A stretch of DNA of 64,000 bases from JAPOXR01 sp965219635 (GTDB lineage Bacteria > Pseudomonadota > Alphaproteobacteria > Rhodobacterales > Rhodobacteraceae): contig OZ244783.1 of NCBI GenBank assembly GCA_965219635.1, positions 1,736,001 to 1,800,000 on the forward strand, written 5' to 3'. Below, piece by piece: positions 35,027-45,300 of this stretch (the stretch's first letter is position 1; every line of letters begins with the position of its first letter). A model generated the notes under the pieces. The model was not told the origin of the DNA, did not search any database, and worked only from the letters and a program-made list of their open reading frames with translations. A program made the position numbers and the translations under genes.

Positions 35027-36088
35027 TCAGATGAGGGCAGAGGCGATCTGTCTGAATGTAGCGGCCATCCGCTCGTCGGAAAGCACAACGGGACTTCCGG
35101 AATCACCGGCGACCCTTACACCGGCAACTAGAGGGATCTCCCCCAGGAAGGGGAGCCTCATTTCCTTTGCGGCCCGGCGCGCGCCGCCTGCGCCAAAGAG
35201 GTCAGTTCGGCTACTACAGTGCGGGCAATCGAAATATGACATGTTCTCAATCAGCCCCAGAACCGGCGCCTTGAGCTTCCTGAACATCGTGACCGCCCGG
35301 CGGGCATCGAGGAGCGCAACATCCTGCGGGGTGCATACAACCACAGCCCCGTCGAGTTCGAAACGCTGGCAAAGCGTCAATTGAACATCGCCCGTGCCCG
35401 GCGGCAGGTCTACGAGAAGAATATCCAGTTTTCCCCATTCCACCTGCTGCAGCATCTGCTGGAGGGCTCCCATCAGCATCGGCCCCCGCCAGATCACCGC
35501 TTCATCCCTGGGCAGCAGCAATCCGATCGACATCATGGCGACGCCATGCGCCTGCAGAGGCTGGATGGTGGAGCCGTCCGGCGAATCCGGCCGCGCGCTG
35601 GTTCCCATCATCATGGGAAGCGATGGACCGTGAATATCGGCATCAAGGAGTCCGATCCTAATGCCCATTCTGGACAATGACACTGCCAGATTGGAAGCTA
35701 CTGTGGATTTGCCGACACCACCCTTCCCCGATGCAACAGCGACAAGCTTGGCAACCCCAGGAAGCTTCGCCTTTCCTTGGCCGCCAGTCGGGTGGCGGCC
35801 TATTCGGAGGTTGGGAGGAGTTGCAGTGTTGCCATCGGGACGCTCCTGATGGGCTGTCATGACAACGGACACTCTCCCGACACCGGGCAACTCCTTGACC
35901 ATTCTCTCGGCAGCCGCCCGGACTGGCTCCATCCGGCCACCCATCGCTGCCGGCACTTCCAGCACGAAACTCACGTCGTTCCGGTCAATCGACAGCGCTC
36001 GTACCATGCCCAATGAAACGATGTCCCCACCATCCGGGACAGCGACCCGCTTCAGTTCCTCAAGGATCTCTTCCCTGGTCGGAGGCAC
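35027..36088 (-). CDS. mrp: Mrp/ApbC family iron-sulfur carrier ATPase
   Basis: Mrp/NBP35-type P-loop ATPases bind and transfer Fe-S clusters to apoproteins. The 353-residue protein has an N-terminal MIP18-like domain (REEILEELKRV...), then the deviant Walker A VASGKGGVGKSTVASNL, DADIHGPSLPMMMG, LVDLPPGTGDVQLT and the cluster-binding CPHC motif (YFDCPHCSS). Start codon is GTG at 36088. It is transcribed in the same direction as the dcw cluster but separated by about 500 bp. Confidence 0.95.
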   Translation of the reverse strand: MPPTREEILEELKRVAVPDGGDIVSLGMVRALSIDRNDVSFVLEVPAAMGGRMEPVRAAAERMVKELPGVGRVSVVMTAHQERPDGNTATPPNLRIGRHPTGGQGKAKLPGVAKLVAVASGKGGVGKSTVASNLAVSLSRMGIRIGLLDADIHGPSLPMMMGTSARPDSPDGSTIQPLQAHGVAMMSIGLLLPRDEAVIWRGPMLMGALQQMLQQVEWGKLDILLVDLPPGTGDVQLTLCQRFELDGAVVVCTPQDVALLDARRAVTMFRKLKAPVLGLIENMSYFDCPHCSSRTDLFGAGGARRAAKEMRLPFLGEIPLVAGVRVAGDSGSPVVLSDERMAATFRQIASALI

Positions 36089-36294
36089 TCGACTCGTCCT
36101 TTCCGGTCAACACTTGCCCAATGGACATGGACCGCTGCAACCTTCAATCCGGATGATCGAGGCGGCAGTTTCCGGGTTGCAATTTCAGCAATGCGGAATT
36201 GCGCAATACGGCTTTGAATGCAAGCGGCAGTGGACCGATATCGTTCTCACCGGCACGCAATGACTGCCGGCAAACACAAACATTGGAGACGAGC

Positions 36295-36516
36295 ATGACC
36301 ACCATCACAGCATCCTTTCACCCCGCCTATCTTCTGGGTGAGACCTTTGGCAACTGGCTGAAATCAATAACCGCCGGTTGGCAGGACTACCGGAGTTTCC
36401 TGCGGACCAAAGCCGAACTTCAGGCACTGTCCGACCGTGAACTCGCAGATATCGGCATCAACCGGTGGATGATTGACGACATCGCCCGGGAAGCGGTTGG
36501 CGGACATCGGAGTTGA
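36295..36516 (+). CDS. Small DUF1127 domain protein
   Basis: The 73-residue protein ends in the DUF1127 (YjiS-like) motif LQALSDRELADIGINRWMIDDIAREA. Such small proteins are common in alphaproteobacteria; some affect RNA turnover or phosphate and carbon metabolism, but the role of this one is unknown. The longer frame opens at 36199; ATG 36295 follows GGAG at good spacing. An 11-bp stem-loop 47 bp beyond its stop may end its transcript. Confidence 0.85.
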   Translation: MTTITASFHPAYLLGETFGNWLKSITAGWQDYRSFLRTKAELQALSDRELADIGINRWMIDDIAREAVGGHRS

Positions 36517-36562
36517 GCGTCCTCTGGCATCATCACTTCCGGCGAACGCTCGCAAGAAATAG

Positions 36563-36590
36563 GGTGAACCTGGCCAAGACCGGGTTCACC
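36563..36590 (+). terminator. Stem-loop after the DUF1127 gene
   Basis: GGTGAACC (36563-36570) pairs with GGTTCACC (36583-36590); a T-G wobble and GG/CC pairs extend the stem to 11 bp around a 6-nt loop (CCAAGA). There is no run of T after it, so it is a weak intrinsic terminator or an mRNA-stabilising hairpin. Confidence 0.45.
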
Positions 36591-37593
36591 TCTAGGCGCC
36601 CAGTTCAGAATCCAACCTGAACCGCTTGCCCGCCGTAGCGGCGTAGAGCCGCCAAATCCGGATGTAGACTCAAGCTGGAAGCACATAGCGGTCTCCGCTC
36701 GGCAGTTTCTCTCACTTTCACCACGCAGCCTCGGTCATCCACCGACCTGAGGGCTTGTTCAATTGGCCTGCCCACCGAATCGTCAGAATTGAGGCGGCAG
36801 GGCGCGCGTGCACTGTCGAAAGGCAAAAGTGAGGTTTACTGGGATTGTTATTGGGCCCTCGATAATCTGATACTGCCGGAAAGACCACCGACCCTAACGA
36901 CATGGTCGTGGCAGACAGCATACCTCGCTTTGCGTAGATGGGTCACGGCTGACTCTCCCCACAATTCTCGAGGAACTGCAGTTGGCATCGATGGGCGACC
37001 AGCCTAACGAAGGTGGGGAGCATTGTGTTTCCGGTTCGTATGCCTACCTGCAACTGCATGCTGCTCGTTCAAGGTCGCTGCGATTGGCTTCGCTGGACGT
37101 CTAGTCTCTGTGTAACCAGCGATGACGCACGCCACTGTTGACACATTGCCAAGATCCAGTTCTGCGGGATAGCCAACTTGGCAACGCGGTTTTGTCCACA
37201 TTGTTTCACTTTATGTTGCCCCTAAGCTTGACCCTTGCAAAGCAATGTGTCACGTTGTCCAACATGATGGACGACACTTTGAGGATCGCAGTATGGCCCA
37301 AACAATGCCAGTTTGTCGGCGGCACGACCGAAATCTTGCCCACATTGAACTCGTGATAGACAACCCAATCACGGGGCTGGCAGGCTGGACGAAGTCAGAA
37401 GCCACGACATGCCTCCAACTGAGGAGGAGTGTGGCTAGGGGGGCAATGACAATCAACAAATTCATCACCGAGGCGTTGACCGTCAGCTTGCACATGAATT
37501 CACGCGCCAGGGCCTGATAATGGACGGTGGAATCGGACAAGTCGTCCCTTCAAACGAAATGCCGACGGGGCCTCTTCGGGAGGCGGTGATCTG
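36591..37593. other. About 1 kb without a gene, left edge of the EcoRV-type island
   Basis: Frames up to 96 codons exist on both strands (for example 37250-37540, minus) but none looks like a real protein. A bulged dyad lies near 37247-37276 (GTGTC..GTCCA, loop ACATGA, then TGGACGACAC). The 21-bp repeat copy at 36855-36875 lies here. The stretch probably contains debris from the insertion of the methyltransferase-endonuclease pair plus its promoter. Confidence 0.45.
36855..36875 (+). repeat. Left copy of an imperfect 21-bp direct repeat
   Basis: GCCCTCGATAA followed by TCTGATACTG matches 39232-39252 at 19 of 21 positions. The two copies bracket the EcoRV-type gene pair 2.4 kb apart, so they may mark an insertion boundary. 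Chance cannot be excluded at this length. Confidence 0.35.
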
Positions 37594-38424
37594 ATGAACA
37601 CCATTCAAATTCCGCCGCTGAAAATTCAGGGAATCAAGACGAAAGCAGTTCCCTTCATCCGAGAAAGCATCGAATGGTGTGGCACCGGGCGCTGGATTGA
37701 ACCTTTTCTGGGCTCAGCCGTCGTTTCCTTCAACATCAAGCCTGAACGCGCCTTGCTAGGCGATGCAAACCCACACTTGATCCGCTTCTATGCGGCAATT
37801 CAAACCGGTACCGTTACTAGCTCCACCGTAAGAGAATTCCTTGAAAGAGAAGGAGAGTATCTTCTACGGGATGGGCAGGAGCACTATTATCGGGTACGAG
37901 ACCGTTTCAATGATGTTGGCGATCCCCACGATTTCCTGTTCTTGAATCGAGCCTGCTTCAACGGCCTAGTACGATTTAACAGGATGGGGCGTTTTAATAC
38001 TCCATTCTGCCGAAAGCCGGAGCGCTTCCGTCGAGCCTACATCACGAAGATATGCAATCAAGTGCGGCAAGCGGCAGAATGCATGGATGGGAAACAGTGG
38101 GAATTTGTATGCGCTGATTGGACCGAGATACTAAGCGAAGCAAATCATGGTGATTTCATCTATTGCGACCCGCCATACGCTGGTCGATTCACTGACTACT
38201 TCAACTCTTGGACCGAAGATGATGCAAGCAATCTCGAAGATTGCTTGAAGGCGCTGCCGTGCCCATTCCTGTATTCGATGTGGTCTGAGAACAAGTATCG
38301 GAAGAACCATCGCTTGCATTTGGCATTCGCAGACTATGAGATTCGAACTTTCTCCCACTTCTACCATTTGGGGGCGACAGAACACTTGCGTAACAGAATG
38401 ACCGAAGCGCTTGTTGTCGGATGA
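37594..38424 (+). CDS. EcoRV-type adenine-N6 DNA methyltransferase
   Basis: This is a D12-class (Dam-like, alpha) methyltransferase of 276 residues. SAM-binding motif I is WIEPFLGSAVVSFN (34-47) and the catalytic motif is YCDPPY (190-195). Many stretches match M.EcoRV as I remember it: IQGIKTK, DANPHLIRFY, DFLFLNRACFNG, YITKICNQV and SHFYHLGA. M.EcoRV methylates the first adenine of GATATC, so this protein should protect that site. A GGGAGG Shine-Dalgarno-like sequence lies upstream. Its stop overlaps the endonuclease ATG by 4 bp (ATGA). Base composition is AT-richer than in the neighbours, which suggests recent transfer. Confidence 0.93.
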   Translation: MNTIQIPPLKIQGIKTKAVPFIRESIEWCGTGRWIEPFLGSAVVSFNIKPERALLGDANPHLIRFYAAIQTGTVTSSTVREFLEREGEYLLRDGQEHYYRVRDRFNDVGDPHDFLFLNRACFNGLVRFNRMGRFNTPFCRKPERFRRAYITKICNQVRQAAECMDGKQWEFVCADWTEILSEANHGDFIYCDPPYAGRFTDYFNSWTEDDASNLEDCLKALPCPFLYSMWSENKYRKNHRLHLAFADYEIRTFSHFYHLGATEHLRNRMTEALVVG

Positions 38425-39152
38425 AGAACTTCATCCTACAGAAACTTTCGGAGCTCCAAAACGGCTATTCTCTGTGCGGAATTATAGATCGCAGGGCGCG
38501 TGTGTATCCGTTGGGTTCTGATTCCAAGCTAATCAGCATACTGTTCGAGATCGTAGCGCGACAGGTAGTCTGGGCCTATGCCAAACAAATGGGGATGTTG
38601 TTGATCGAACCGATGAAGCAGAACCATTACCCGGACTTTACCTTGATGCTTGACGAAGAAGACCACAATAAGGTCGCCGTAGATGTCAAGACAACGTACC
38701 TGAGAGAAAGGCAATCTCGATTTGGTTTCACATTGGGAAGCTACACAAGCTACATCCGACCTCAGACAGAAGCCAAGAATATCGTCTACCCTTATAGCAA
38801 TTATGCCGAACACTGGATTATTGGATTCGTGTATCACAGAACGGAGGACAAGTGGCATAGCAGTCGCCGAATGTACACTCTTGAATCATTGCAGGAAATT
38901 CCCATACCCTTTGGTCACGTTGAAGTTTTCATGCAAGAAAAATGGCGAATTGCGGGTGATCAAGCTGGCAGCGGTAATACAGCCAACATCGGGAGTATTA
39001 GAGGGACCATTGACGACTTCAAAAATGGAAATGGCATCTTCGCCTCCAACTCAGAATTCCTCGACTACTGGCGTGGATACAAGCGCACTAAATTGGAGCG
39101 CCAACAAACCTATTCCAATATTCATGAATTCCGCGCCAGACGGGAACCATGA
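38421..39152 (+). CDS. EcoRV-type restriction endonuclease (predicted GATATC)
   Basis: The 243-residue protein aligns with EcoRV along its whole length. Active-site residues correspond with a constant offset of 2: E43 (EcoRV E45), D72 in HYPDFTL (D74), D88 and K90 in VDVKTTY (D90, K92). The recognition loop GSGNTANIGS (183-192) matches EcoRV's GSGNTTNIGS closely, so the target is very probably GATATC. Other shared blocks are YPLGSD, FTLGSYTSYIR, KNIVYPY, HWIIGFVY and EFLDYWR. It is intact. In the classic EcoRV system the two genes are divergent; here they overlap as methyltransferase-then-nuclease. Confidence 0.95.
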   Translation: MKNFILQKLSELQNGYSLCGIIDRRARVYPLGSDSKLISILFEIVARQVVWAYAKQMGMLLIEPMKQNHYPDFTLMLDEEDHNKVAVDVKTTYLRERQSRFGFTLGSYTSYIRPQTEAKNIVYPYSNYAEHWIIGFVYHRTEDKWHSSRRMYTLESLQEIPIPFGHVEVFMQEKWRIAGDQAGSGNTANIGSIRGTIDDFKNGNGIFASNSEFLDYWRGYKRTKLERQQTYSNIHEFRARREP

Positions 39153-39231
39153 TAGGAGCAAACTAACGTTGGCGGTCCTTGGTCATGGGCAGGTCAAGGG
39201 CACATATTGGTTGTGTTTCGACTTAAATCGA

Positions 39232-39252
39232 GCCCTCGATAAACTGAAACTG
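39232..39252 (+). repeat. Right copy of the imperfect 21-bp direct repeat
   Basis: This copy (GCCCTCGATAA then ACTGAAACTG) lies 80 bp after the endonuclease stop and matches 36855-36875 at 19 of 21 positions. Both are in the same orientation. Confidence 0.35.
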
Positions 39253-39321
39253 TTGACGAACATGCTGTTGAGATTGAAGCCGCGTTCTTCCATGGAACAG
39301 CATGCGCCGCAGTTGCACAAC

Positions 39322-39579
39322 CTATCGGCAACGGCGATACAAGTGACACACCATGGGAACATGTTGGATGAGGCAATGACCCGAGCCATTAGAGCAAGTC
39401 AGATGTAGCAACAGGCTGTCATCACGATTATCGCCAAACAGTCGTGCATTTGACTTGAAAAACTCCCAGTCTTCTCCCTCTGCCAACTCCTTGAGTTCCG
39501 GAAGACCGTCATTGAACCCTTCGATGAACGCCAGGGCGAAGTGGTCTTTTGGGTATTCTGTGCTGTCAGTAGATGCCAT
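39322..39579 (-). CDS. Small acidic protein of unknown function
   Basis: The frame encodes about 85 residues with an acidic, protein-like first two thirds (FALAFIEGFNDGLPELKELA, then DWEFFKSNARLFGDNRDD) and a less convincing, Cys-rich end, as if the 3' end were altered or frameshifted. ATG 39579 is 10 bp after GAGAGG; ATGs at 39588 and 39597 are alternatives. I do not recognise a family. It lies between the endonuclease and uvrD and could be a remnant from the island. Confidence 0.4.
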   Translation of the reverse strand: MASTDSTEYPKDHFALAFIEGFNDGLPELKELAEGEDWEFFKSNARLFGDNRDDSLLLHLTCSNGSGHCLIQHVPMVCHLYRRCR

Positions 39580-39749
39580 TGCGATCATACCTCTCATGTT
39601 GGACGGATAATGGCTGGCTGCCAGGAAAGTGACACGAGAGTCGATATGCGTTGTTGCGGCGCATCGGTGACCCGAAAGACGGCCATCTTCGGATCTCCGG
39701 TTGTGTCCGGTTCAGGCCGGGCGTTGACGCGATCTCTCCTGCACCTCGG

Positions 39750-42140
39750 TCAGGCGGTCAACTGGTTGGCACGCGACAGGAAGCGGGCGATCAAGTGTTT
39801 CGTACCCGAACAATCGAATTCGACCACTACCCTGTCGTCCTCCTGCGACTGGACGACTCCGTAACCAAACTTCTGGTGAAAGACGCGATCTCCGATTTCG
39901 AAGTCAGCAGCCCGGTCCGGTTTGCTCGCGGGCGCAGAATATCTGGAACCGGCCGTGTTCTCCCGCGCCGATCTTTGCACCATGCGCTGAAACCCAGGTG
40001 ATGAATACCCACCCGACAGTCTTTGACGAGAGAAAGACGACACTTCGACATCGGAATCGAAAAGTCCGCTGCGCCGCATCAGTGAGTCTCCCATGAGGCC
40101 AGGCGGTGATAGCCTCTCGGCATTCTCATCAGGAATTTCATCGATGAAACGCGAATGCGTTTGTTCCTTCATGTCCCCATGGTACCAGCGCGATGCAGTA
40201 CAGGAAATCGTGCACAGCTCTGCTGCTCGGGTAATGCCCACATGGGCAAGCCTCCGCTCTTCCTCCAACGCCCCCCGCGTGTCGGACTGCTCAAGCGCTT
40301 TCCCGGATGGGAAGATGCCCTCCTCCCACCCTGGGAGATAGACGACCGGAAACTCGAGACCCTTCGCCGCGTGCAGCGTCATGATAGACACCTTGTCGCC
40401 TTCGGTGTCCTCGAGATTCTCCATTACCAACGACACATGCTCCAGGAATCCTTCAAGATTGTCGAACTCACCGACCGACTGCACCAACTCCTTTAAGTTC
40501 TCGATCCTGCCCTCGGCATCGGGCGTGGCTGTGTTCTTCCACATTTCCGGAAGTCCGGCCTCATCAATGATCCTGCCAGCAAGTTCTTCGGGATCCTCAG
40601 TTCCAGCGGTCGCGTCGGAAGTCCAGACTTCCACGCTTGATACGAACTTCTGAAGCCCAATGGCCGTTCGTCCCTTAAAGGCATTTTCCTGCAAAAGCCG
40701 ACGAGCCGCTTCCAGTAGCGGAATTCCGGAATTGCGGGCCAAAATCTGGATTGTCTGTTGAGCCTTCTCGCCAACACCCCGCCTCGGGAGGTTTACAACC
40801 CGCTCAAAGGCCAGATCATCTGCGTTCGAGACCGCAAGCCTGAGATAAGCCAGAGCATCGCGGATCTCGCTGCGTTCGTAAAACCTGGGTCCGCCGATGA
40901 CGCGGTACGGAATGCCAAGCAAAAGCAGCCGTTCTTCCAGTTCCCTCATCAGAAAGGACGCTCGGACCAGTATGGCCATTTCGCTCAATTCGAACTTGCG
41001 AAGCCGGCCAACGCCGCTGTTCAGCGCCTCGATATCCCCTCCGATCCAGGCCGCCTCACCCTCTCCGTCCCAATGCCCTATGAGCCGGATTTTTTCTCCA
41101 CCCTGCTGATCAGTCCGCAACATCTTGCCGAGACGGTCCCGATTATGCGAGATCAATCCACTTGCGGCGGCCAAAATGTGGCCGGTCGAACGGTAGTTTT
41201 GCTCAAGCCGCACGATTTCGGAGTCGGGAAACGTCTGGGCAAATCCCAGGATGTGTTCAACCTTGGCGCCTCGCCACCCGTAGATCGACTGATCTTCGTC
41301 GCCGACACAGCAGAGATTGCCCGTGCCCTGAGTAAGAAGGCGCAACCACAGATACTGGGCAGTGTTGATGTCCTGATACTCGTCCACGAGGATGTAGCGG
41401 AACTGGCGATGATACCGTTCAAGCACACTCTCGTTGTTGCGGAGCATCTGGCAAACATGAAGTATGAGGTCGCCGAAATCCACGGCATTGAGGGTCTTCA
41501 ACCGCTCCTGATACTGCCGGTAGAGCTTTATTCCCTTGCCGTTGTACGCTCCACTTGCTGATGCAGGAACATCGCCAGGCAACCAGCATTCATTCTTCCA
41601 CCTGTCGATAATCGAAGAAAGCAACCTTGCCGGGTAGAGCCTGTCGTCAATGCCCTCCAGCTTGATCAACTGCTTGAGAAGCCGCAACTTGTCGTCATCA
41701 TTCAGGATCGTGAATCTCTGGTTCAAGTCGGCGAGTTCGGCATGCCTTCGGAGAATCCTTGCAGAAATTGAATGGAATGTACCTAGCCATGGCAGCGTGC
41801 CGGCCTTCAGGTCATACATGTTCTCGACCCGCTGCCTCATTTCGGCAGCAGCCTTGTTGGTGAATGTGACTGCCAGGATTTGAGACGGCCAGGCCCGGCC
41901 CGTGCACAAGATATGAGCGATCCTCGTCGTCAGAGTCCTCGTCTTGCCCGTGCCGGCGCCGGCCAGTACCAGTAATGGTCCATCCAGCCTTTGCACGGCA
42001 TCCTTTTGCCGCTCGTTGAGCCCCTCGAGGTATGGAGCAGAATGTCCTTCAGCCGCCGCAGCCTCCATCGACGGAAGCTGCGGTAGGCGGTTCGGCGATA
42101 CGCCGGAATCCAGTGGTTCCATGAAGCGGCCATATCGCAT
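39750..42140 (-). CDS. uvrD: ATP-dependent DNA helicase UvrD/PcrA
   Basis: This superfamily 1A helicase unwinds DNA 3' to 5' in nucleotide excision and mismatch repair and removes RecA filaments. The motifs are in order: LNERQKDAVQ (Q motif), AGAGTGKTRTLTTR (Walker A), DEYQDINTAQ (Walker B), GDEDQSIYGWRGA, QNYRSTGHI, and MTLHAAKGLEFPVVYLPG. The C-terminus has a Tudor-like domain (FHQKFGYGVV). The open frame continues upstream to 42248 across the parS site; ATG 42140 gives a normal 796 residues, and ATG 42122 is an alternative. Confidence 0.95.
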   Translation of the reverse strand: MRYGRFMEPLDSGVSPNRLPQLPSMEAAAAEGHSAPYLEGLNERQKDAVQRLDGPLLVLAGAGTGKTRTLTTRIAHILCTGRAWPSQILAVTFTNKAAAEMRQRVENMYDLKAGTLPWLGTFHSISARILRRHAELADLNQRFTILNDDDKLRLLKQLIKLEGIDDRLYPARLLSSIIDRWKNECWLPGDVPASASGAYNGKGIKLYRQYQERLKTLNAVDFGDLILHVCQMLRNNESVLERYHRQFRYILVDEYQDINTAQYLWLRLLTQGTGNLCCVGDEDQSIYGWRGAKVEHILGFAQTFPDSEIVRLEQNYRSTGHILAAASGLISHNRDRLGKMLRTDQQGGEKIRLIGHWDGEGEAAWIGGDIEALNSGVGRLRKFELSEMAILVRASFLMRELEERLLLLGIPYRVIGGPRFYERSEIRDALAYLRLAVSNADDLAFERVVNLPRRGVGEKAQQTIQILARNSGIPLLEAARRLLQENAFKGRTAIGLQKFVSSVEVWTSDATAGTEDPEELAGRIIDEAGLPEMWKNTATPDAEGRIENLKELVQSVGEFDNLEGFLEHVSLVMENLEDTEGDKVSIMTLHAAKGLEFPVVYLPGWEEGIFPSGKALEQSDTRGALEEERRLAHVGITRAAELCTISCTASRWYHGDMKEQTHSRFIDEIPDENAERLSPPGLMGDSLMRRSGLFDSDVEVSSFSRQRLSGGYSSPGFQRMVQRSARENTAGSRYSAPASKPDRAADFEIGDRVFHQKFGYGVVQSQEDDRVVVEFDCSGTKHLIARFLSRANQLTA

Positions 42141-42174
42141 AGTGTCCCGCAGGAAAAGAGAAAAGTTCCCCAAA

Positions 42175-42190
42175 TGTTCCACGTGAAACA
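42175..42190. promoter_or_regulatory. ParB-binding parS site
   Basis: TGTTCCACGTGAAACA matches the widely conserved parS 16-mer TGTTTCACGTGAAACA with a single T-to-C change at position 5, a position that varies among natural parS sites. It lies in the 194-bp divergent gap between uvrD and pyruvate carboxylase. parS sites seed ParB spreading for chromosome segregation and usually lie near the replication origin. No parA/parB genes are in this window. Confidence 0.85.
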
Positions 42191-42334
42191 TTTTGGGGGC
42201 GGCCAGCCGGAGCAACTGCCCCGCAGGCGCCATTGGCACCTTGCTCAATCAGGCAGGCGTTCTCAAGTGGTGGAGTCCGGTTGGGACCAGGCCGGGCACA
42301 ACAACAAGACTTAAGCCAGGAGCACCTGCGGAAA

Positions 42335-45300
42335 ATGCCTGAATTCAGCAAGATATTGGTCGCAAACCGGGGCGAAATCGCTGTCAGGATCATGCGTGCC
42401 GCCAACGAACTCGGCAAGCGTGCGGTGGCCGTGTTCGCCGAAGAGGACAAATTTTCGCTGCACAGGTTCAAGTCAGACGAGGCCTACAGGATCGGCAAGG
42501 GAATGGGCCCCGTGGAAGCATATCTTTCCATTCCCGAGATCATACGAATCGCCAAGCAATCGGGCGCTGATGCCATTCATCCCGGCTATGGTCTGCTGTC
42601 CGAAAACCCCGAACTGGTTGATGCCTGCGACGCAGAGAACATCGCATTCGTGGGACCCACCGCCAAGACGATGCGTCTTCTCGGTGACAAGTCGTCGGCG
42701 CGCCAGGCGGCCATCGAGTCGAACGTCCCGGTTGTACCCGCAACCGGGCTGCTGCCCGATGATCCCGCCCTGGTTCGCAAGATGGCCGACGAACTCGGTT
42801 ATCCGCTGATGCTCAAGGCTGCCTGGGGCGGTGGCGGCCGGGGCATGAGACGGGTCGAGTCACCAGAGGGTCTCGAGAGCATTGTCAGCGAAGGCCGCAG
42901 TGAAGCGAGGGCGGCATTCGGTAACGACGAATGCTTCCTTGAACGTCTGATTCCTGTCGCCAAACATGTCGAGGTCCAGATTCTCGGTGACTCGTTCGGC
43001 GGCATCCTGCATCTGCACGAGCGGGACTGCTCCATTCAACGGCGTAACCAGAAGATCGTGGAGAGAGCCCCCGCGCCTTACCTGACAGCGGAGCAAAGGC
43101 AGACTGTTTGCGAGTACGCGACCAAGATTGCCAGGCACGCAAATTACCTGAACGCTGGCACGGTTGAATTCCTGCTGGATGCTCAAACCGGGCAGTTCCA
43201 TTTCATCGAGGTGAATCCAAGGATCCAGGTCGAACATACGGTGACTGAGGAAATCACGGGCATCGACATTGTGAAAGCCCAGATCCTGATAGCCGAAGGC
43301 GCAACTCTCAATGAGGCAACCGGAATCCGGTCACAGCAAGATGTACCCATAAGGGGACACGCCATTCAGACGCGTATCACCACGGAGGATCCTCGAAACA
43401 ACTTCATTCCCGATTACGGCAGAATCCTGGCCTACAGATCGGCTACTGGAATGGGCATCCGGCTGGACGAAGGCACCGCCTACTCGGGCGGTGTCATTAC
43501 CCGGTACTATGACTCGCTGCTGGTCAAGATTACGGCTTGGGCGCCTTCTGCCGACGAAGCTGTTGCCCGCATGGACCGGGCCTTGCGCGAATTCAGGATT
43601 CGCGGCGTTGCCACAAACATCGCCTTCGTCGAAAACCTACTGCGGCATCCTTCTTTCAGATCCAACGACTACTCGACCACATTCATCGACAGCACTCCCG
43701 AACTGTTCCGGTTCCCCAACCGGCGGGACAGGGCAACGAGGATCCTGAGATACATCGCCGATGTGACAGTGAACGGCAATCCGGAGACAGTTGGAAGGGC
43801 CAAACCGCCTGCACAAGCCAGAACTCCGCAACCTCCTCCCCTGCGGGGATTGGTTCCAAAGGAGGACTTGCGGAAGATACTGGACGTCAGGGGTCCAGAG
43901 GAACTGGCCAATTGGGTGCTTGGCCAGAAGCAACTCCTGATCACCGATACGACTATGCGGGATGCGCACCAATCCTTGCTGGCGACACGCGTGCGCTCCT
44001 ACGACATCATTGGCGCGGCGGAAGCCACATCAAGCAATCTGCCAAACCTTTTTTCGGTCGAGTGCTGGGGTGGCGCCTCCTTCGATGTGGCCTACAGGTT
44101 CCTCAAGGAATGCCCGTGGCAGCGGCTCAGAGATATCCGGGAACGCACTCCGAACCTGCTGACACAGATGCTGCTGAGGGCATCAAATGGAGTCGGATAC
44201 TCAAACTATCCGGACAATGTGATCGAGTTCTTTGTCGCCCAGGCTGCAAGATCCGGCATCGATATCTTCCGGGTGTTCGACAGCCTGAACTGGGTAGAGA
44301 ACATGCGAGTAGCAATGAACGCCGTCAATGAGACCGGCAAGGTGTGCGAAGCTGCCATTTGCTATACTGCGGACATCAACGACACGACCCGCCCCAAGTA
44401 CAATCTCGACTACTACATCAAGCTCGGCCAGGAACTGAAGGGCGCCGGCGCACACATTCTCGCAATCAAAGACATGGCAGGAGTACTAAAGCCGTCGGCA
44501 GCCACGGCTCTTGTTCGCAGTTTGAAGCAAGAAGTCGGATTGCCAATCCACCTCCACACCCACGATACCAGCGCCATGGGGATTGCTACCGTGCTCGCTG
44601 CTGCCGAGGCCGGTGTCGATATAGTCGACACGGCCGTTGACTCACTATCCGGCGGCACCTCTCAGCCGTGCATGGGATCAGTTGTCGAGACACTGCGTGA
44701 CCCCTACCGGGATACGGATCTGGACATCGACGCAATCCGCGAACTCTCGGAATACTGGTCGGACGTTCGAGCGCATTATGTGGCATTCGACGAAGGGCTA
44801 CCCGCCCCTGCGTCCGAAATATTCCTTCACGAGATGCCGGGTGGTCAGTTCTCCAACCTTAAGGCCCAGGCACGCTCCCTCGGCCTGCAGGATCGCTGGC
44901 CGGAGATTGCGGCGGCCTATTCAGAAGCGAACCTGATGTTTGGCGACATTGTCAAGGTTACCCCGACCTCCAAGGTCGTCGGCGACATGGCGCTGATGAT
45001 GGTGAGCCAGGGGCTGACGCGGCAGCAGATTGAAGACCCAGATGTCGAAGTGGCCTTTCCGTCGTCGGTAGTCGAACTGATGCGAGGCGATATCGGCCAG
45101 CCCTTGGGTGGATTTCCGGAAACGTTGCAACGCAAGGTTCTCAAAGACGAAGAGCCGCTGATCGGGAGGCCGGGAAACTCACTGGCGCCGGTAGACATCG
45201 AAGAAACCCGCAGGAAGGTTTCAGACCAGTTGAACGGCTTCGAAGTCGATGATGAGGATCTTGCTGGTTACCTGATGTACCCTTCAGTGTATCTCGACTA

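Noticed and set aside
37250..37540. 96-codon minus-strand frame before the EcoRV-type methyltransferase
   Set aside because: Looked at as a possible controller protein, but it has no helix-turn-helix and no good start.
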